The notes beneath the pieces are model-generated. The model was not told the origin of the DNA. It saw only the letters and a list, made by a program, of their open reading frames with translations, and did no database searches. This document shows, one piece after another, positions 44,557 to 56,520 of a stretch of DNA of 64,000 nucleotides. The stretch covers positions 393,501 through 457,500 of the forward strand of contig WIUZ02000015.1 in the NCBI GenBank assembly GCA_015956445.1. The letters run 5' to 3'. The position numbers and the translations under genes were made by a program. Every line of letters starts with the position of its first letter. Position 1 is the first letter of the stretch. This DNA is from Thelephora terrestris (lineage: Eukaryota > Basidiomycota > Agaricomycetes > Thelephorales > Thelephoraceae).

Positions 44557-45570
44557 GAGAAAATATATTTCTCCTAGTTAACAAGCTACCTCAGAAATAA
44601 ATTTCTTCCAGTTAAGCCTAAGATTTACATTTGTTATCTTGTGGCATGCCACAATTGTAAATGTGCAATCCCAACCCAACCTATAGCCCATTGTCTCGGT
44701 CCAGTGACTGAGGTGGATCCGTTGTTTTGGAGAGGGTAGTTCCAAATTGGGCTGGTGCCGACAGTATGGGTCTGCTGAGCATTGGGGGCTGCTTACATAA
44801 TAATTGATGGCTTATATAAGGAGGTCATGTGACTTACTAAAAAGAAGATTTTTGATGGCTTACATAAGCAGATCACATGACTGAAAAAAGTGGATGTTGC
44901 TTATATAATCAGATCATGTGACTGTCCAAAAAGGGAAAGTTTTGATGGCTTACATACGCAACTCAAAAATGATTTTGACATTGAATTTCCTTTTTGGGAA
45001 ATTCTGATGGCTGACATAAGCAGGTCATGTGACTGAAAAAAGTGGGTATTGCTTATGTAATCAGGTCATGTGATTGACCAAAAAAGGAAAGTTTTGATGG
45101 CTTACATAAGCAGCACAAAAATGCTTTTGGCAAAAATTACCAAAATGGGAAATTTCCTTTTTAGGAAAGACTTTCCAAAAAAGGAAATTATATGCTAAAA
45201 AGCTCGGAAAAATCCCAGAAAAATCCCAAAAAATAACAAGACAATTCCCACAGGTCTAGAAAGTGCCCAAAATGGTCAATTAATTCCCAAAATATCGAAA
45301 AAATGGTTTTTCTGGCTGGATAAATCCGGAAAAATTCCGAAAAAATTACCAAAAATTCCAGAATATGTATAAATATTTTATAAAAATTATTCTAATTTTT
45401 TTAGTCCATTAAATAGACCACAATTTCGATATTAATGTATTTTCTGCCCCTAAAAATTCCCAAAAAATAAATGAAAGTTGAAAAATAATAATAAATTTAT
45501 AGTCTTCATTATATCATAAAGTACAGACCTGTTTGTGGTCATAATCTACCCCCAAAACCAGTCATAGAAT

Positions 45571-45935
45571 TAACCTAACCTAACCCTAACCCTAAACCTA
45601 ACCTAACCTAACCTAAACCTAAACCTACCCTAACCTAACCTAACCTGACCTAACCTAAACCTGCCCTAAACCTAACCTGCCCTAAACCTAACCTGCCCTA
45701 AACCTAACCTGCCCTAAACCTAACCTGCCCTAAACCTAACCTAACCTAACCTAACCTAACCTAACATAACACAACCCTGAACCTAAACCTAACCTAAACC
45801 TGACCTAGCACAAAGCCTAAATCTAAACCTAACCTGGCCTTATCTTATCTTATCTTATCTTATCTTATCTTATCATGTCTTACCCAGCCTAAACCTAACC
45901 TAACCTAACCCAGCCTAGCCTAACATGACATAGTC
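45571..45935 (+). repeat. telomere-like CCTAA repeats, left arm of palindrome 1
   Basis: Irregular tandem TAACC/CTAAAC/CTAACCCTAAAC units with a higher-order CTGCCCTAAACCTAAC block repeated about five times, then eight TTATC pentamers at about 45838-45876. Too irregular for a functional telomere. Confidence 0.9.
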
Positions 45936-46826
45936 CACTTAAATTAGTCCACCACAGATCACCCAACCTAACTTGAAGTGGCCCACCTGACCAGTCTGAG
46001 GCAACTTGATTTGATCTTATCTAATCAGCTGCTATCTTATCTAACCTTAATTCATATACCCTAGCTAACCAACATCTAACCCAATCTCACCTGGCTCACC
46101 AGCACGTAACTGGGCTACAGGAACACACTGCGAGCTGCACCATCCATATCCTATGTCCAATCGTCACTCAAGCACAAAAACTGTGGTGGACCTACAAGTC
46201 AGTGGACCCATAAGCCCACAGGCCCACATAGACTGCTCACTCAGTGTTGACATCTGTTATCCAACCTCATCCACATACCACCCTCACCCTGTGTTCTGTG
46301 CCAGACTACAACCTCACCACAACTCAAGTTCAACCACCTGGCTGAACTCATGTACTCTCAGGCCTACAAATCCATGGATGCATAACTGGTAGTCTATATC
46401 AATCTGGCTTGCAAGTTCAGCCAGGTGGTTGAATTTCAGTAGTGATGAAGTTGCAGTCTGGTACAGACTGCAGGGTGAGGGTGGTATGTGGATGAGGTTG
46501 GATAACAGATGTCAACACTGAGTGAGCAGTCTATGTGGGCCTGTGGGCTTATGGGTCCACTGACTTGTAGGTCCACCACAGTTTTTGTGCTTGAGTGACG
46601 ATTGGACATAGGATATGGATGGTGCAGCTCGCAGTGTGTTCCTGTAGCCCAGTTACGTGCTGGTGAGCCAGGTGAGATTGGGTTAGATGTTGGTTAGCTA
46701 GGGTATATGAATTAAGGTTAGATAAGATAGCAGCTGATTAGATAAGATCAAATCAAGTTGCCTCAGACTGGTCAGGTGGGCCACTTCAAGTTAGGTTGGG
46801 TGATCTGTGGTGGACTAATTTAAGTG

Positions 46827-47192
46827 GACTATGTCATGTTAGGCTAGGCTGGGTTAGGTTAGGTTAGGTTTAGGCTGGGTAAGACATGATAAGATAAGAT
46901 AAGATAAGATAAGATAAGATAAGGCCAGGTTAGGTTTAGATTTAGGCTTTGTGCTAGGTCAGGTTTAGGTTAGGTTTAGGTTCAGGGTTGTGTTATGTTA
47001 GGTTAGGTTAGGTTAGGTTAGGTTAGGTTTAGGGCAGGTTAGGTTTAGGGCAGGTTAGGTTTAGGGCAGGTTAGGTTTAGGGCAGGTTAGGTTTAGGGCA
47101 GGTTTAGGTTAGGTCAGGTTAGGTTAGGTTAGGGTAGGTTTAGGTTTAGGTTAGGTTAGGTTAGGTTTAGGGTTAGGGTTAGGTTAGGTTAA
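46827..47192 (-). repeat. telomere-like TTAGG repeats, right arm of palindrome 1
   Basis: Mirror image of the tract at 45571-45935, including the GATAA pentamers at about 46888-46923 and the GTTAGGTTTAGGGCAG blocks. Confidence 0.9.
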
Positions 47193-48237
47193 TTCTATGA
47201 CTGGTTTTGGGGGTAGATTATGACCACAAACAGGTCTGTACTTTATGATATAATGAAGACTATAAATTTATTATTATTTTTCAACTTTCATTTATTTTTT
47301 GGGAATTTTTAGGGGCAGAAAATACATTAATATCGAAATTGTGGTCTATTTAATGGACTAAAAAAATTAGAATAATTTTTATAAAATATTTATACATATT
47401 CTGGAATTTTTGGTAATTTTTTCGGAATTTTTCCGGATTTATCCAGCCAGAAAAACCATTTTTTCGATATTTTGGGAATTAATTGACCATTTTGGGCACT
47501 TTCTAGACCTGTGGGAATTGTCTTGTTATTTTTTGGGATTTTTCTGGGATTTTTCCGAGCTTTTTAGCATATAATTTCCTTTTTTGGAAAGTCTTTCCTA
47601 AAAAGGAAATTTCCCATTTTGGTAATTTTTGCCAAAAGCATTTTTGTGCTGCTTATGTAAGCCATCAAAACTTTCCTTTTTTGGTCAATCACATGACCTG
47701 ATTACATAAGCAATACCCACTTTTTTCAGTCACATGACCTGCTTATGTCAGCCATCAGAATTTCCCAAAAAGGAAATTCAATGTCAAAATCATTTTTGAG
47801 TTGCGTATGTAAGCCATCAAAACTTTCCCTTTTTGGACAGTCACATGATCTGATTATATAAGCAACATCCACTTTTTTCAGTCATGTGATCTGCTTATGT
47901 AAGCCATCAAAAATCTTCTTTTTAGTAAGTCACATGACCTCCTTATATAAGCCATCAATTATTATGTAAGCAGCCCCCAATGCTCAGCAGACCCATACTG
48001 TCGGCACCAGCCCAATTTGGAACTACCCTCTCCAAAACAACGGATCCACCTCAGTCACTGGACCGAGACAATGGGCTATAGGTTGGGTTGGGATTGCACA
48101 TTTACAATTGTGGCATGCCACAAGACAACAAATGTAAATCTTAGGCTTAACTGGAAGAAATTTATTTCTGAGGTAGCTTGTTAACTGGAGAAATTTATTT
48201 CTGAGGTAGCTTGTTAACTGGAGAAATGTATTTTCTC

Positions 48238-48247
48238 AGCTGCAGCT
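48238..48247. repeat. possible target-site duplication of palindrome 1, right
   Basis: AGCTGCAGCT, matching 44547-44556; it continues into the coding-like sequence CTGGACCTCGTCGAG. Confidence 0.4.
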
Positions 48248-48471
48248 GCTGGACCTCGTCGAGTTCCATTCGATCATCGGGGTGTGGGAGTTCAACCGAA
48301 AGGCTCTCGAGGTGAACAACGAGAGTAGAGGGGAGGCCGTTGTTGTGGAAACCAAAGATGTGGAGGTTGAGGGGGGAAACACGAAAGGAATCGAGGACGA
48401 GGACGAGGACGATGACGATGACGATGTCTCGATCCGATCCCGTCCTGCGATTCCCAGCAGTCCTACAATCA

Positions 48472-48987
48472 CACTGGGGGCAAGGGCCCAAATACCCACC
48501 AGGTACATTGTGATTACATTGTGGTTACAGTCAACAAGTGATCCCAATGTGCGCAGTGGGTAAAAATCAGGTACATTCAAAATGTGCCCAAAAATGTGAA
48601 TTTAATATTACCACTGAGCAAATACTGATCGCATTTACAATGTACCCAGTCATGTGACCATAATGCACCAAAATGCATGTCCCAGGCATATTTTGAATAC
48701 ATTCGATTCACATTGTAAAATCAACGACATTCAAAATGTGTTCACAATGTACCTCCACATGTTGAACACATTGTGAATGTGATCGCCGATTGCATTCGAA
48801 ACACTTTTTGGGGAAAGTTTTGAATGTGATCTACATGTTTGGTGGTGGCAAAATTTGATTCACATGATGGGGTACATTCAAAATGTATTCACAATATACC
48901 CACTGGGCACATTGGAGTCACCTTTTGACTGTGACCACAATGTAATCACAATGTGCCCAGTGGGTATTTGGGCCCTTGCCCCCAGTG
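48472..48987. mobile_element. CACTG-type foldback MITE no. 2 (516 bp), inserted in coding sequence
   Basis: Starts CACTGGGGGCAAGGGCCC and ends with the exact inverse. Flanked by a 3-bp duplication TCA. Internally rich in CACAATGT/ACATTGTG words, with the second half complementary to the first. Taking out the element and one TCA keeps the host frame open (SPTI then SDFTDDGSLLLP), which proves the ends and the recency of insertion relative to the coding sequence. No ORF of its own. Confidence 0.9.
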
Positions 48988-51900
48988 TCAGTGACTTCAC
49001 TGATGATGGGAGTTTGCTGCTGCCCACTTCGGATGCAAACATGGGGGCTGTGGACGAGATTGGTGATGAAGTTGAAGAAATCGGGGAGTGGCTGGGGTCA
49101 AAAAGGAAGCGAGCCAATGAGGCGAACGAAGAGGTGACGGCGCGGTGGAAGGTTGCGAGGAGAGAAGGAAGAGAGATGCTGCCGGACGACGAGAGCGGGG
49201 TTGAAACCGACGACGAGAGGAAACCGAGTCGGTCCGCAAGCGCGAGCAGGAGGCTCAAGGAGCTGGCGAGGTCAGCTGACTTTATGGTTGATGAGAAGAA
49301 GAGGAAACGGTTTGAAGAGAAGTGCGTTGAGATGGACAGCGAGGCGAAATTCCGTTACCAAGACGCTGGCTGGCAAGTGCTGCACTCAAAGTGCTTGAAG
49401 TGGTACAAGATGTCGGAACCATACAATGCCACGAAGTTCAGACAACATCTTGGAACCTGCAAAGCGAGAGGGGACAAGCAAAACTTATTGATTACAAGCT
49501 TTTTCAAGCCTAAGGACCCGAACGATGGCACGGAAGCAAAATCGAAGATCACCGTCTCAGCGCGGAACCAAATTTTCGTTGGTGGCAGTGCCTCAGCCTC
49601 GCCATCGATCAAACCTCCCCAAGCCGGCAACGAACTCGTCGCACAACGCCAACCCTGCCTTGGAATATCCAAGAGACATGACCCCCTCGTTTCGACCTAT
49701 CTCTCCCGCACGGTCGTCGAAGGAGCTGGATCTGTCTCTCTCCAGGAGGCGACGGAAATGGTCTTTGGCAAGGGCGCCGAGTATTCTAAACTGACAGGAA
49801 AACAAAAAGCGGACGTGACTACCGCCCAGTCTCACTTAAGGTCATGGTCTATCAATCGGGAACTCCAGGTCATATTTTCCACTGTCTGCGCAAAATTCGT
49901 AGACCAAGATCGATCCCCGAACAAAACCTGTAGCAACTGCGAGAAAGTTCTTCGGTCCGATTCGTTCAAACGGGCTTTGCGTGTCAAACCAGCCCCGTTC
50001 GAGAGGATGAAGTTTATTCCTGCCAAGTATCGCGGTTCTTTGGAAGATCTTGGGGCGAAGTTTGCGGGTATTCGAGGTCTGTCTGACTTATTGCAAGATG
50101 TAAGTTTCGTTTCGCCAACACCAACTGCTATGACTGACAAGTAACAGGACCCACAGACCTCAATGTGGGTGCGGTTCGTTCGCGGCGTCATCAAAGGCGA
50201 ATACGATGACAAACTCGTCTTCCTGGCAATGATCCAAGCCACTGTGACAGCTCACGACCGAAATTCTCGTGGAGTTGGGCTGCAAAACATGATTTACCTC
50301 CCAATATACGAAGAATTTACACAGATGGTAGCGTTGACCAGCCCACGGACCTACCGCCTCCTTGCACCACACATCCAACTCCCCTCCCTCCGTCATCACC
50401 AGTAGGTTTCCGCCCATCGTCTCGCGCGACGTGCTCTGACATAATGAACAGGTCGCTGCGCTCTCGGTCGCCCCTTTTCCCTAGATTCATCTGCAACGAT
50501 TCTTTCCTCCTTGCCCAACACTATATGGCCTCTGTAGGCTATTCTGGACCGACCGCGTTAGCTTGAGACGACACTAAACTACACCCATCGCTTCAAGTGG
50601 TCTGGGACAACTCAGCAAATTCAAACATCCTGGTTGGGTCGACGCTCAGGGCCACTAAAGCGGTGCTTGTCGCCAACCCAGAGGAGTTGCAAAACCTCCT
50701 AGCAAGATTGGAGGATAAAGTTGCTACAAAGGTTTGCGCCACATTGCAATATTGTTTGATATATTCTTAATCCTTGTCTTCATGTAGTTGCGGCTCTGGT
50801 GCATACAAATCCCACTGATCGGCATACCTTCGATGATCGTTGCTGCGGAAGCGATCCCGAACAACCTAACGGCAGAAGAGTTATATGAGAAGTCAAGAGA
50901 AGTCATCGACAACCTGAAAAGTCACGGGATCAATGCCGTCTCGTACTCCTCCGATGGAACCAAAGTCGAACGAGCCGTCCAGGACCTCCTCATTTCACAT
51001 GCGATGAATTGGGTCACACACACTATTCCTGATCCCGAGGATGATTGCACCCACGAAATCCGTATCCCAATGTATCGCCTCTCCCCCATCGTCATGATCC
51101 AGGATTCAAAGCATGCAGCCAAAACTATGAGGAACAATCTCTTCTCAGGAGCTCGTGCACTAGTGCTTGGCAATCATCTCGCAATGTACTCACACGTTCG
51201 AGACATGGCGTTCAATCCTCTTCCTGGCTGCCCACTATATCACCGAGATGTGGAGAAGTTGGACCGTCAGGATGACAATTCTGCAACACGGCTATTTTCA
51301 GCGGCAGTGCTGGACTTTGCTGTGAACCGGTTCCCCGATCGTCTCGGGTTGATTGTTTATCTTTTCGTCATGGGAGAGGTTGTTGATGCATACCAGAGTT
51401 GGACGATCACCCACCTTGAACGGATAAAGATGGTTCTTCGATGCCGATACCTCCTCCGACTATGGAAGTGTTTCCTCAATGCCGCACGTTACCCGAAAAC
51501 AAGATATTACATTTCCCGCGAGGCCGATGACATCCTTGATACTCTGGTCGATGGTCTAATCGGGCTCGTCTATGTCTACCGAGACCACCTTGGCGAACAA
51601 CGTTATCCTCTGCTCCCCTGGCTGCACTCCACAGAGATCTGTGAGCATGTATTTGCGGAATGCCGGAAGTTAGTAAAAGACTTCACCCACCTCGATTTCC
51701 TCCATATGGTTCCCCGGTTGCACATCATGATCCGGGCCGCGTCACTGTTCTCCAAGGGTACAGATCCAAAAGCCCGGGCGATGGGTTACTCCCATTCATA
51801 CCTCAACCCAGAGAACGCTCACATTGCATTAGTGGTTACCAGGGATTTACATAAAAAGTGTGGCAAGGGTGCCATTTTATGACAGTTAATCAGTGGGAAG

Positions 51901-53157
51901 GATTTGACAGTAAATGTGTGGGAAGCACAAAGGGGTGGTCAAGTAGCGTTTGGGGCCTAATCGGGACATATTTGGGCCTGATGGGATTACATAACAGGAG
52001 CATCAGTAGGAACAGAATTGGTTGTGTGAGGGGGTCATGTGACCAGATGATGTTGGCAGACGGGGTTTTGACGTTAAATCTGTGGGAAGCACAAAGGGGT
52101 GGTCAAGTAGCATTGGGGGCCAAATCGGGATATATTTGGACCTAATGGGGGTATATGACAGGGGCATTGGTGGGTCCGTGATGGATTGTGTGAGAAGGTC
52201 ATGTGACATGGCCAGGAAAGGGAATTCCAAAAGGGGAAGTTTTTATGGCTTATATAAGCAATGATGGAGAGGTGTTGTGAGGGAATATTCCAAATGGAGA
52301 TATTTTGATGGCCAACATAAGCTGGTCATGTGATGTATGAGTGAGAGAGGATTATGTAAGCAAGTCATGTGACTGACCAAAAAAGGAAATTTTTGATGGC
52401 TTACATAAGCAACTCAAAAATGATTTTGGCATTGAATTTCCTTTTTGGGAAATTTTGATAGCTGACATAAGCAGATCATGTGACCGAAAAAGTGGGTGTT
52501 GCTTATGTAATCAGGTCATGTGACCGACCAAAAAAGGAAAGTTTTGATGGCTTACATAAGTGTCTCAAAAATGCTTTTGGAGGGTTCTTTCCCAAAAAGG
52601 AAATTCCTTTTTAGGAAATATTTGATGGATTACCAAAAAAAGAAATTTCAATTGCTTACATAAGCAACTCAAAATGAGATTTTCCAAACAGGAAATTTCC
52701 TTTTTAGGAAAGACTTTCCAAAATAGGCAATTTTGATGGCTTACATAAGCGACTCAAAAATGTTACTGGAAGCAATTACCAAAAAGGGAAATTTTCTAAA
52801 AAGGAAATTATATGTTAGAAAATTCGGAAAAATGCCAGAAAAATCCTAAAAAATACTGAAAAAATTCCCACGGATCTAGAAAGTCCCAAAAAATGCAAAT
52901 AAATCCCACAAATATCCAAATAAATTGTTTTTCTGGCTGGAAAAATCAGGAAAAAATCCAAAATATAGATAAGTATTTTATAGAAATTATTTTGATCCTT
53001 TTTGTTCATTGAATAGCCCATAATTCCAATATTAATGTATTTTTTACCCCATAAAATTCATAAAATTCCCAGAAAAATAAACAAAAATAGGAAAATACAA
53101 ATAAATCTATAATATTCATTATATCATACAGTACAGAACAGGTTGTGGTCATAAACT

Positions 53158-53780
53158 AGCCCTAAACCTAGTCCTGGACATAACCTAACCTAAACTTAAA
53201 CCTAACCCTAAACCTTAACCTAACCTAACCTAACCTAACCCCAAACCTAACCTAGCACCAAACCTAACCTAGCACCAAACCTAAACTTAAACCTGCCCTA
53301 AACCTTAATCCAACACTAAACCTAAACCTAACCCTAAACCTGCCCTAAACCTAAACTTAACACTAAACTTAACCTAACCTCAACCTAACAACTTAGCCTA
53401 ACCTCAACCTAACCCTAACCTAAACCTAACCCATCCCAAACCTAACCTACCCTAATCCTAGCCTGCCCTAAACCTAACCTAACCTAACCTAAACCTAAAC
53501 CTAACCCACCCTAAACCTAACCTGCCCTAAACCTAACCTGCCCTAAACCTAACCTAACCTAACCTAACCTAACCTAACCTAACCTAACCTAACCTAACCT
53601 AACCTAACCTAACCTAACCTAACCCTAAACCTAAACCTAAACCCAACCTGCTCTAAACCTAACCCAATTCTAACCTCACCTAGTCCTACCCTGACCTGGC
53701 CTAGTTTGGCCTTATCTTATCTTATCTATCTTATCCTATCTCATCCACCCTAAACCTAACCTAATCCAGCCTAGCCTAAC
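53158..53780 (+). repeat. telomere-like CCTAA repeats, left arm of palindrome 2
   Basis: Long irregular array of CCTAAC/CCTAAAC units, with about 14 near-perfect CCTAA pentamers in a row at about 53545-53625, then TTATC units near 53710-53735. Confidence 0.9.
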
Positions 53781-54689
53781 CTGACATAGTCCACTTAACC
53801 CAGTCCACCACAGATCACTCAACCTAACCTAAAGTGGTCCACCTGACCTAGCCTGATGCAACTTGACTTGATCTTATCTAATCAGCTGTCATCTTATCTA
53901 ACCTTAATCTAAATACCCTAGCTAACCAACATCTAACCCAACCTCACCTGGCTCACCAGCACATGACTGGGTTACAGGAACACACTGTGAGCTGCACCAT
54001 CCAATCCTATATCCATCTGTCACCCAAGCACAACAACTGTGGTGGACCTACAAGTTAGTGGACCCACAAGCTCACAGACCCATAACTGTAGACTGCTCAC
54101 TCAGTAGAGACATCTATTATTCAACCTCACCCACGTACCACCCTCACCCTGTGTTCTGTGCCAGACTGCAACTTCACCACAACTTAAGTTCAGCCACCTG
54201 GCTGAAACCATGTATTCTCAGGTCTACAAATCCATGGATGCATAACTTGTAGCCTATATCAGTCTGGCTTGCAGGTTCAGCCAGGTGGTTGGACTTGAGT
54301 TGTGGTGAAGTTGCAGCCTGGCACAGAACACACAGGGTGAGGGTGGTATGTGGGTGAGATTGGATAACAGATGTCACTACTGAGTGAGCAGTCTGTGGGT
54401 GTGGGTCTGTGGGCTTATAGGTCCACTAACTTGTAGGTCCACCACAGTTGATGTGCTTGAGTGACGGTTGGATACAGGATATGGGATGGTACAGCTTACA
54501 GTGTGTTCCTGTAACCCATCATGTGCTGGTGAGCCAGGTGAGGTTGGGTTAGATGTTGGTTAGCTAGGGTATTTAGATTAAGGTTAGATAAGATGACAGC
54601 TGATTAGATAAGATCAGGTCAAGTTGCATCAGGCTAGGTCAGGTGGACCACTTTAGGTTAGGTTGGGTGATCTGTGGTGGACTAGGTTA

Positions 54690-55200
54690 AGTGGACTACA
54701 TTGGGTTAGGCTAGGCTGGGTTAGGTTAGGTTTAGGCTGGGTAAATAGGATAAGATAAGATAAGATAAGATAAAATAAGATAAGGCCAAACTAGGCCAGG
54801 TCAGGGTTAGGACTAGGTGAGGTTAGAATTGGGTTAGGTTTAGGACAGGTTGGGTTTAGGTTTAGGTTTAGGTTAGGTTAGGTTAGGTTAGGTTTAGGGC
54901 AGGCTAGGATTAGGGCAGGTTAGGTTTGAGATGGGTTAGGTTTAGGGTGGTTAGGTTTAGGTTTAGGTTTAGGTTATGTTGAGGTTAGGTTAGGTTTAGG
55001 GTTAGGTTTAGGTTTAGGGCAAGTTAGGTTTAGGGCAGGTTAGGTTTAGCATTAGATTGAGGTTTAGGGTAGGTTTAGGTTTAGGGCAGGTTTAGGTTTA
55101 GGGCAGGTTTAGGTTTAGGGCAGGTTTAGGTTTAGGGTTAGGGACAGGTTTAGGGTTAGGTTAGGTTATGTCTAGCACTAGGTTTAGATTTAGGGTTAGT
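54690..55200 (-). repeat. telomere-like TTAGG repeats, right arm of palindrome 2
   Basis: Inverse of the left-arm tract but with different unit order and length, including GATAA pentamers at about 54748-54783 and GTTTAGGGCAG blocks near 55010-55140. Confidence 0.9.
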
Positions 55201-56520
55201 TTATGACTACAAACAGATCTGAAGTTTATGATATAATGAATATTTTAGATCTAATTGTCATTTTTAATTTTCAATTACCTTTTTAGGATTTCTATGAATT
55301 TTGTGGGCAAAAAATACATTGATATCAAAATTATAGGCTATTTAATGAACGGAAAAAATCGAAATAATTTTCATAAAATATTTATCTATATTCTGGATTT
55401 TTTGAAAATTATTTGGATTTTTTCCTGATTTTTCCAGCCAGAAAAACAATTTATTTGGATATTTGTGGGATTTATTTGCATTTTTTGGGACTTTCTAGAT
55501 CCGTGGGAATTTTTTCAGTATTTTTTAGGATTTTTCTGGCATTTTTCCGAATTTTCTAACATATAATTTCCTTTTTAGAAAATTCCCTTTTTGGTAATTG
55601 CTTCCAGTAACATTTTTGAGTCGCTTATGTAAGCCATCAAAATTGCCTATTTTGGAAAGTCTTTCCTAAAAAGGAAATTTCCTGTTTGGAAAATCTCATT
55701 TTGAGTTGCTTATGTAAGCAATTGAAATTTCTTTTTTTGGTAATCCATCAAATATTTCCTAAAAAGGAATTTCCTTTTTGGGAAAGAACCCTCCAAAAGC
55801 ATTTTTGAGACACTTATGTAAGCCATCAAAACTTTCCTTTTTTGGTCGGTCACATGACCTGATTACATAAGCAACACCCACTTTTTCGGTCACATGATCT
55901 GCTTATGTCAGCTATCAAAATTTCCCAAAAAGGAAATTCAATGCCAAAATCATTTTTGAGTTGCTTATGTAAGCCATCAAAAATTTCCTTTTTTGGTCAG
56001 TCACATGACTTGCTTACATAATCCTCTCTCACTCATACATCACATGACCAGCTTATGTTGGCCATCAAAATATCTCCATTTGGAATATTCCCTCACAACA
56101 CCTCTCCATCATTGCTTATATAAGCCATAAAAACTTCCCCTTTTGGAATTCCCTTTCCTGGCCATGTCACATGACCTTCTCACACAATCCATCACGGACC
56201 CACCAATGCCCCTGTCATATACCCCCATTAGGTCCAAATATATCCCGATTAGGCCCCCAATGCTACTTGACCACCCCTTTGTGCTTCCCACAGATTTAAC
56301 GTCAAAACCCCGTCTGCCAACATCATCTGGTCACATGACCCCCTCACACAACCAATTCCGTTCCTACTGATGCTCCTGTTATGTAATCCCATCAGGCCCA
56401 AATATGTCCCGATTAGGCCCCAAACGCTACTTGACCACCCCTTTGTGCTTCCCACACATTTACTGTCAAATCCTTCCCACTGATTAACTGTCATAAAATG
56501 GCACCCTTGCCACACTTTTT

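Larger units (their letters stand above)
44557..48237. mobile_element. giant palindrome 1 (3.7 kb foldback element)
   Basis: Left arm 44557-46347, right arm 46415-48237, 67-bp spacer. The arms are almost identical in their outer parts and clearly diverged in the last 80 bp next to the spacer. The right arm has an extra tandem copy of a segment near its outer end (AACTGGAGAAATTTATTTCT). From outside inwards each arm holds a unique end, a set of GATGGCTTACATAAGC / GTCATGTGA motifs, an AT-rich stretch of TTTCC/GGAAA words, and telomere-like repeats. No long ORF. It begins GAGAAAATA; long arms and a 10-bp duplication recall MULE-type elements, but no transposase is present. Confidence 0.85.
48238..51882 (+). 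pseudogene. transposase-like gene (P-element/THAP9-like fold suspected), multiply interrupted
   Basis: Reads LQLLDLVEFHSIIGVWEFNR, an acidic run, then after the CACTG element a lysine-rich region, a zinc-finger-like motif (HSKCLKWYKMSEPYNATKFR ... HLGTC) and ITSFFKP. Further on come KTCSNCEKVLRS, FIPAKYRGSLEDLGAKF, and, across introns at 50101-50148, about 50402-50451 and 50732-50787, MWVRFVRGVIKGEYDD, DDTKLHPSLQVVWDNS, NAVSYSSDGTKVERAV and VMIQDSKHAAKTMRNN. The two Asp motifs (DDTKL, QDSKH..K..RN) resemble RNase H-fold transposases of the P/THAP9 type; this is inference. Damage: MITE at 48472-48987, in-frame TGA at 50564-50566, palindrome 1 against its 5' part and palindrome 2 cutting its 3' end at 51852, so the last residues up to 51882 come from the palindrome. 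Confidence 0.7.
51853..56520. mobile_element. giant palindrome 2 (4.7 kb foldback element)
   Basis: Left arm 51853-54206, right arm 54275-56520, 68-bp spacer similar to that of palindrome 1. It starts AAAAAGTGTGGCAAGGG and ends with the inverse; a 4-bp direct repeat ACAT borders it (51849-51852, 56521-56524). Outer ends differ from palindrome 1, but the inner order is the same: GATGGCTTACATAAGC / GTCATGTGA motifs, AT-rich TTTCC words, telomere-like repeats and a shared centre (AATCCATGGATGCATAAC). The arms differ at many places in the telomere-like tract. No long ORF. Confidence 0.85.

Noticed and set aside
46153-46392. 79-codon ORF at the centre of palindrome 1
   Set aside because: Has a similar but shorter product at the centre of palindrome 2 (54058-54252), but the composition is that of the repeat and the frame is not preserved between the copies.
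45571-55200. Chromosome-end telomere
   Set aside because: Repeats are irregular, internal, present in both orientations within palindromes and flanked by genes on both sides.
52003-56370. Paired ORFs of 60-75 codons in both arms of palindrome 2
   Set aside because: Identical because the arms are inverted copies; nothing suggests translation.
44557-56520. Palindromes as sequencing-library hairpin artefacts
   Set aside because: Arms differ from each other (extra tandem unit in one arm of palindrome 1, many differences in the telomere-like tracts of palindrome 2, divergence beside the spacer) and both are bordered by short direct repeats. Not fully excluded without reads.
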